Shown one piece after another: positions 63,119 through 64,000 of a stretch of DNA of 64,000 nucleotides (positions are counted from its first letter, which is position 1; every line of letters starts with the position of its first letter). The notes below the pieces were generated by a model. That model did not search any database and was not told the origin of the DNA. It was given only the letters and a program-made list of their open reading frames with translations. Where the stretch lies: positions 1-64,000 of the forward strand of contig NZ_JAMQKB010000008.1 of the NCBI RefSeq assembly GCF_028416575.1. Reading direction: 5' to 3'. This DNA comes from Terrihalobacillus insolitus. Its GTDB lineage: Bacteria; Bacillota; Bacilli; Bacillales; Amphibacillaceae. The position numbers were made by a program, and so were the translations under genes.

Positions 63119-63260
63119 GTTCAAAAAGTCATCAAATGATAAGCGGCGCATCTCTTCGTTGGCTTGTTTTTCCGTTACTCACGTATTAAAAGCATACGTT
63201 CCGTTACTCAAAACTACGCCGCCTCGATCTGCTTGCTTCTAATTTGCCGACTTTTGGACA
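63119..63260. repeat. Dispersed GTTCAAAAAGTC repeat, copy with long core
   Basis: GTTCAAAAAGTCATCAAATG at the left and TTGCCGACTTTTGGACAC at the right mark the ends. The core has TTGGCTTGTTTTTCCGTTAC, seen also in the copy at 42497. A further left end (GTTCAAAAAGTTTAAAAT) begins at 63277. Confidence 0.7.
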
Positions 63261-63481
63261 CATACTTTTAGAGGTTGTTCAAAAAGTTTAAAATCCTTAT
63301 CTTTCCTTAATGGTAGCGAAAAGGCGGAATTTTGACAAATTATTTATCCTATTTCATACGATAAGTATTGTTTTAAATCATAATACGCTCCTTTTTGTAT
63401 GCAAATGTGCTAACTTATCATTTTGTAACTTGTTGAGCATCCACTATAATAGATAGGATGATTCAATTGGAGGTGCCATTC

Positions 63482-64000
63482 ATGTCCATTTTCGGTTTGA
63501 AATTTAAAAATATTTTTTTCATTTTGTTCGGATCCGCCATATTTGCTTTCGGAATTGTCCATTTTAACATGCAGAACAATCTAGGTGAAGGAGGATTTAC
63601 TGGAATTACCTTACTCTTTTATTTTCTTTGGGGATGGGATCCAGCTATAACGAACATTTTATTAAATCTTCCGGTGTTTTTAATTGGGTGGAAATATCTG
63701 GGGCGTCAAACGTTTATATATACGATCATTGGCACGTTTGCTGTATCCATTTTTCTAAGCATATTTCAAATGGATCCTTTTCCAACTAATTTACAATCGG
63801 ATATGACACTAGTAGCATTGTTTGCAGGTGTATCAATAGGAGCAGGCTTAGGAATCATTTTTCGATATGGTGGAACAACTGGTGGTGTCGATATCATTGC
63901 GAGGATCGTTCATAAGTATGTCGGCTGGAGTATGGGTAAAACGATGTTTCTGTTTGATGCGGTTGTCATTGTTACGTCCGTCTTTACAATACTTGAATTG
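63482..64000 (+). CDS. ypjC: YitT-family membrane protein (YpjC), cut by window edge
   Basis: The first 173 residues of a polytopic membrane protein. FILFGSAIFAFGIVHFNMQN then NLGEGGFTGITLLFYFLWGW and GLGIIFRYGGTTGGVDIIAR are the YitT/DUF161 signature. GGAGGTG precedes ATG 63482. The C-terminal DUF2179 domain is expected beyond the window. In B. subtilis ypjC is also next to ypjD. The transport or binding role is unknown. Confidence 0.9.
   Translation, partial: MSIFGLKFKNIFFILFGSAIFAFGIVHFNMQNNLGEGGFTGITLLFYFLWGWDPAITNILLNLPVFLIGWKYLGRQTFIYTIIGTFAVSIFLSIFQMDPFPTNLQSDMTLVALFAGVSIGAGLGIIFRYGGTTGGVDIIARIVHKYVGWSMGKTMFLFDAVVIVTSVFTILEL

Overview
The window is a chromosomal segment of a low-GC, endospore-forming Bacillaceae. 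From about 23.7 kb to the right end, gene content and order follow the Bacillus subtilis ypwA-ypsC-gpsB-ypsA-cotD-yppE-sspM-yppC-recU-ponA-nth-dnaD-asnS-aspB-ypmB-ypmA-dinG-panDCB-birA-cca-bshA-mgsA-dapB-ypjD-ypjC region. Spore genes (cotD, yqfQ-like, sspM-like) and the general flavour suggest a moderately halophilic genus such as Oceanobacillus, Virgibacillus or Ornithinibacillus. The genus is an inference; no rRNA is present.

Positions 1-5.57 kb are an accessory, decaying stretch. It holds a membrane protein, a type I toxin-antitoxin locus with a 28-residue holin-like toxin, an MNT/HEPN-like pair, a short SDR, an acetyltransferase, remnants of an aldo/keto reductase and a VOC protein, and an IS1380-family transposase relic.

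Positions 5.54-12.92 kb hold a full type II-C CRISPR-Cas locus. In order it has a tracrRNA with a consensus promoter, a compact Cas9 (about 1078 aa) close to the Geobacillus GeoCas9 lineage, cas1 broken by a frameshift in an A-tract, cas2, a bidirectional terminator with a possible alternative hairpin, and an array of 36 identical 36-bp repeats and 35 spacers. The crRNA sense is the minus strand, so the array converges on the cas genes, and each repeat ends in an extended -10 motif as in Neisseria. There is no csn2 or cas4.

Positions 13-23.6 kb carry acetyltransferase, DoxX-relic and WrbA genes, then a sqdX-sqdB operon for sulfoquinovosyl diacylglycerol (unexpected in a non-photosynthetic Firmicute), a Rieske/FAD oxidoreductase, a ferredoxin, hydrolases and an MsrA-MsrB fusion. 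Positions 23.7-43.9 kb carry two tatA genes with tatC, mobA, folA-thyA, a secreted lethal-factor-like metalloprotease, an NlpC/P60 hydrolase, a candidate ncRNA, cspD, an RNase H-like gene, a carboxypeptidase, rnpB, gpsB, cotD, cdd and others. Positions 43.9-64 kb carry recU-ponA and a long minus-strand series from ypjD to nth that covers tRNA charging, replication initiation, pantothenate, biotin control, tRNA maturation, bacillithiol, methylglyoxal and lysine/dipicolinate synthesis. A YitT-family gene is cut by the right edge.

Two families of short dispersed palindromic repeats recur between genes: one with GTTCAAAAAGTC ends, one with GTGGAGTCGAGACTCCA and TTTCAGCTTGCTGAAA stem-loops.
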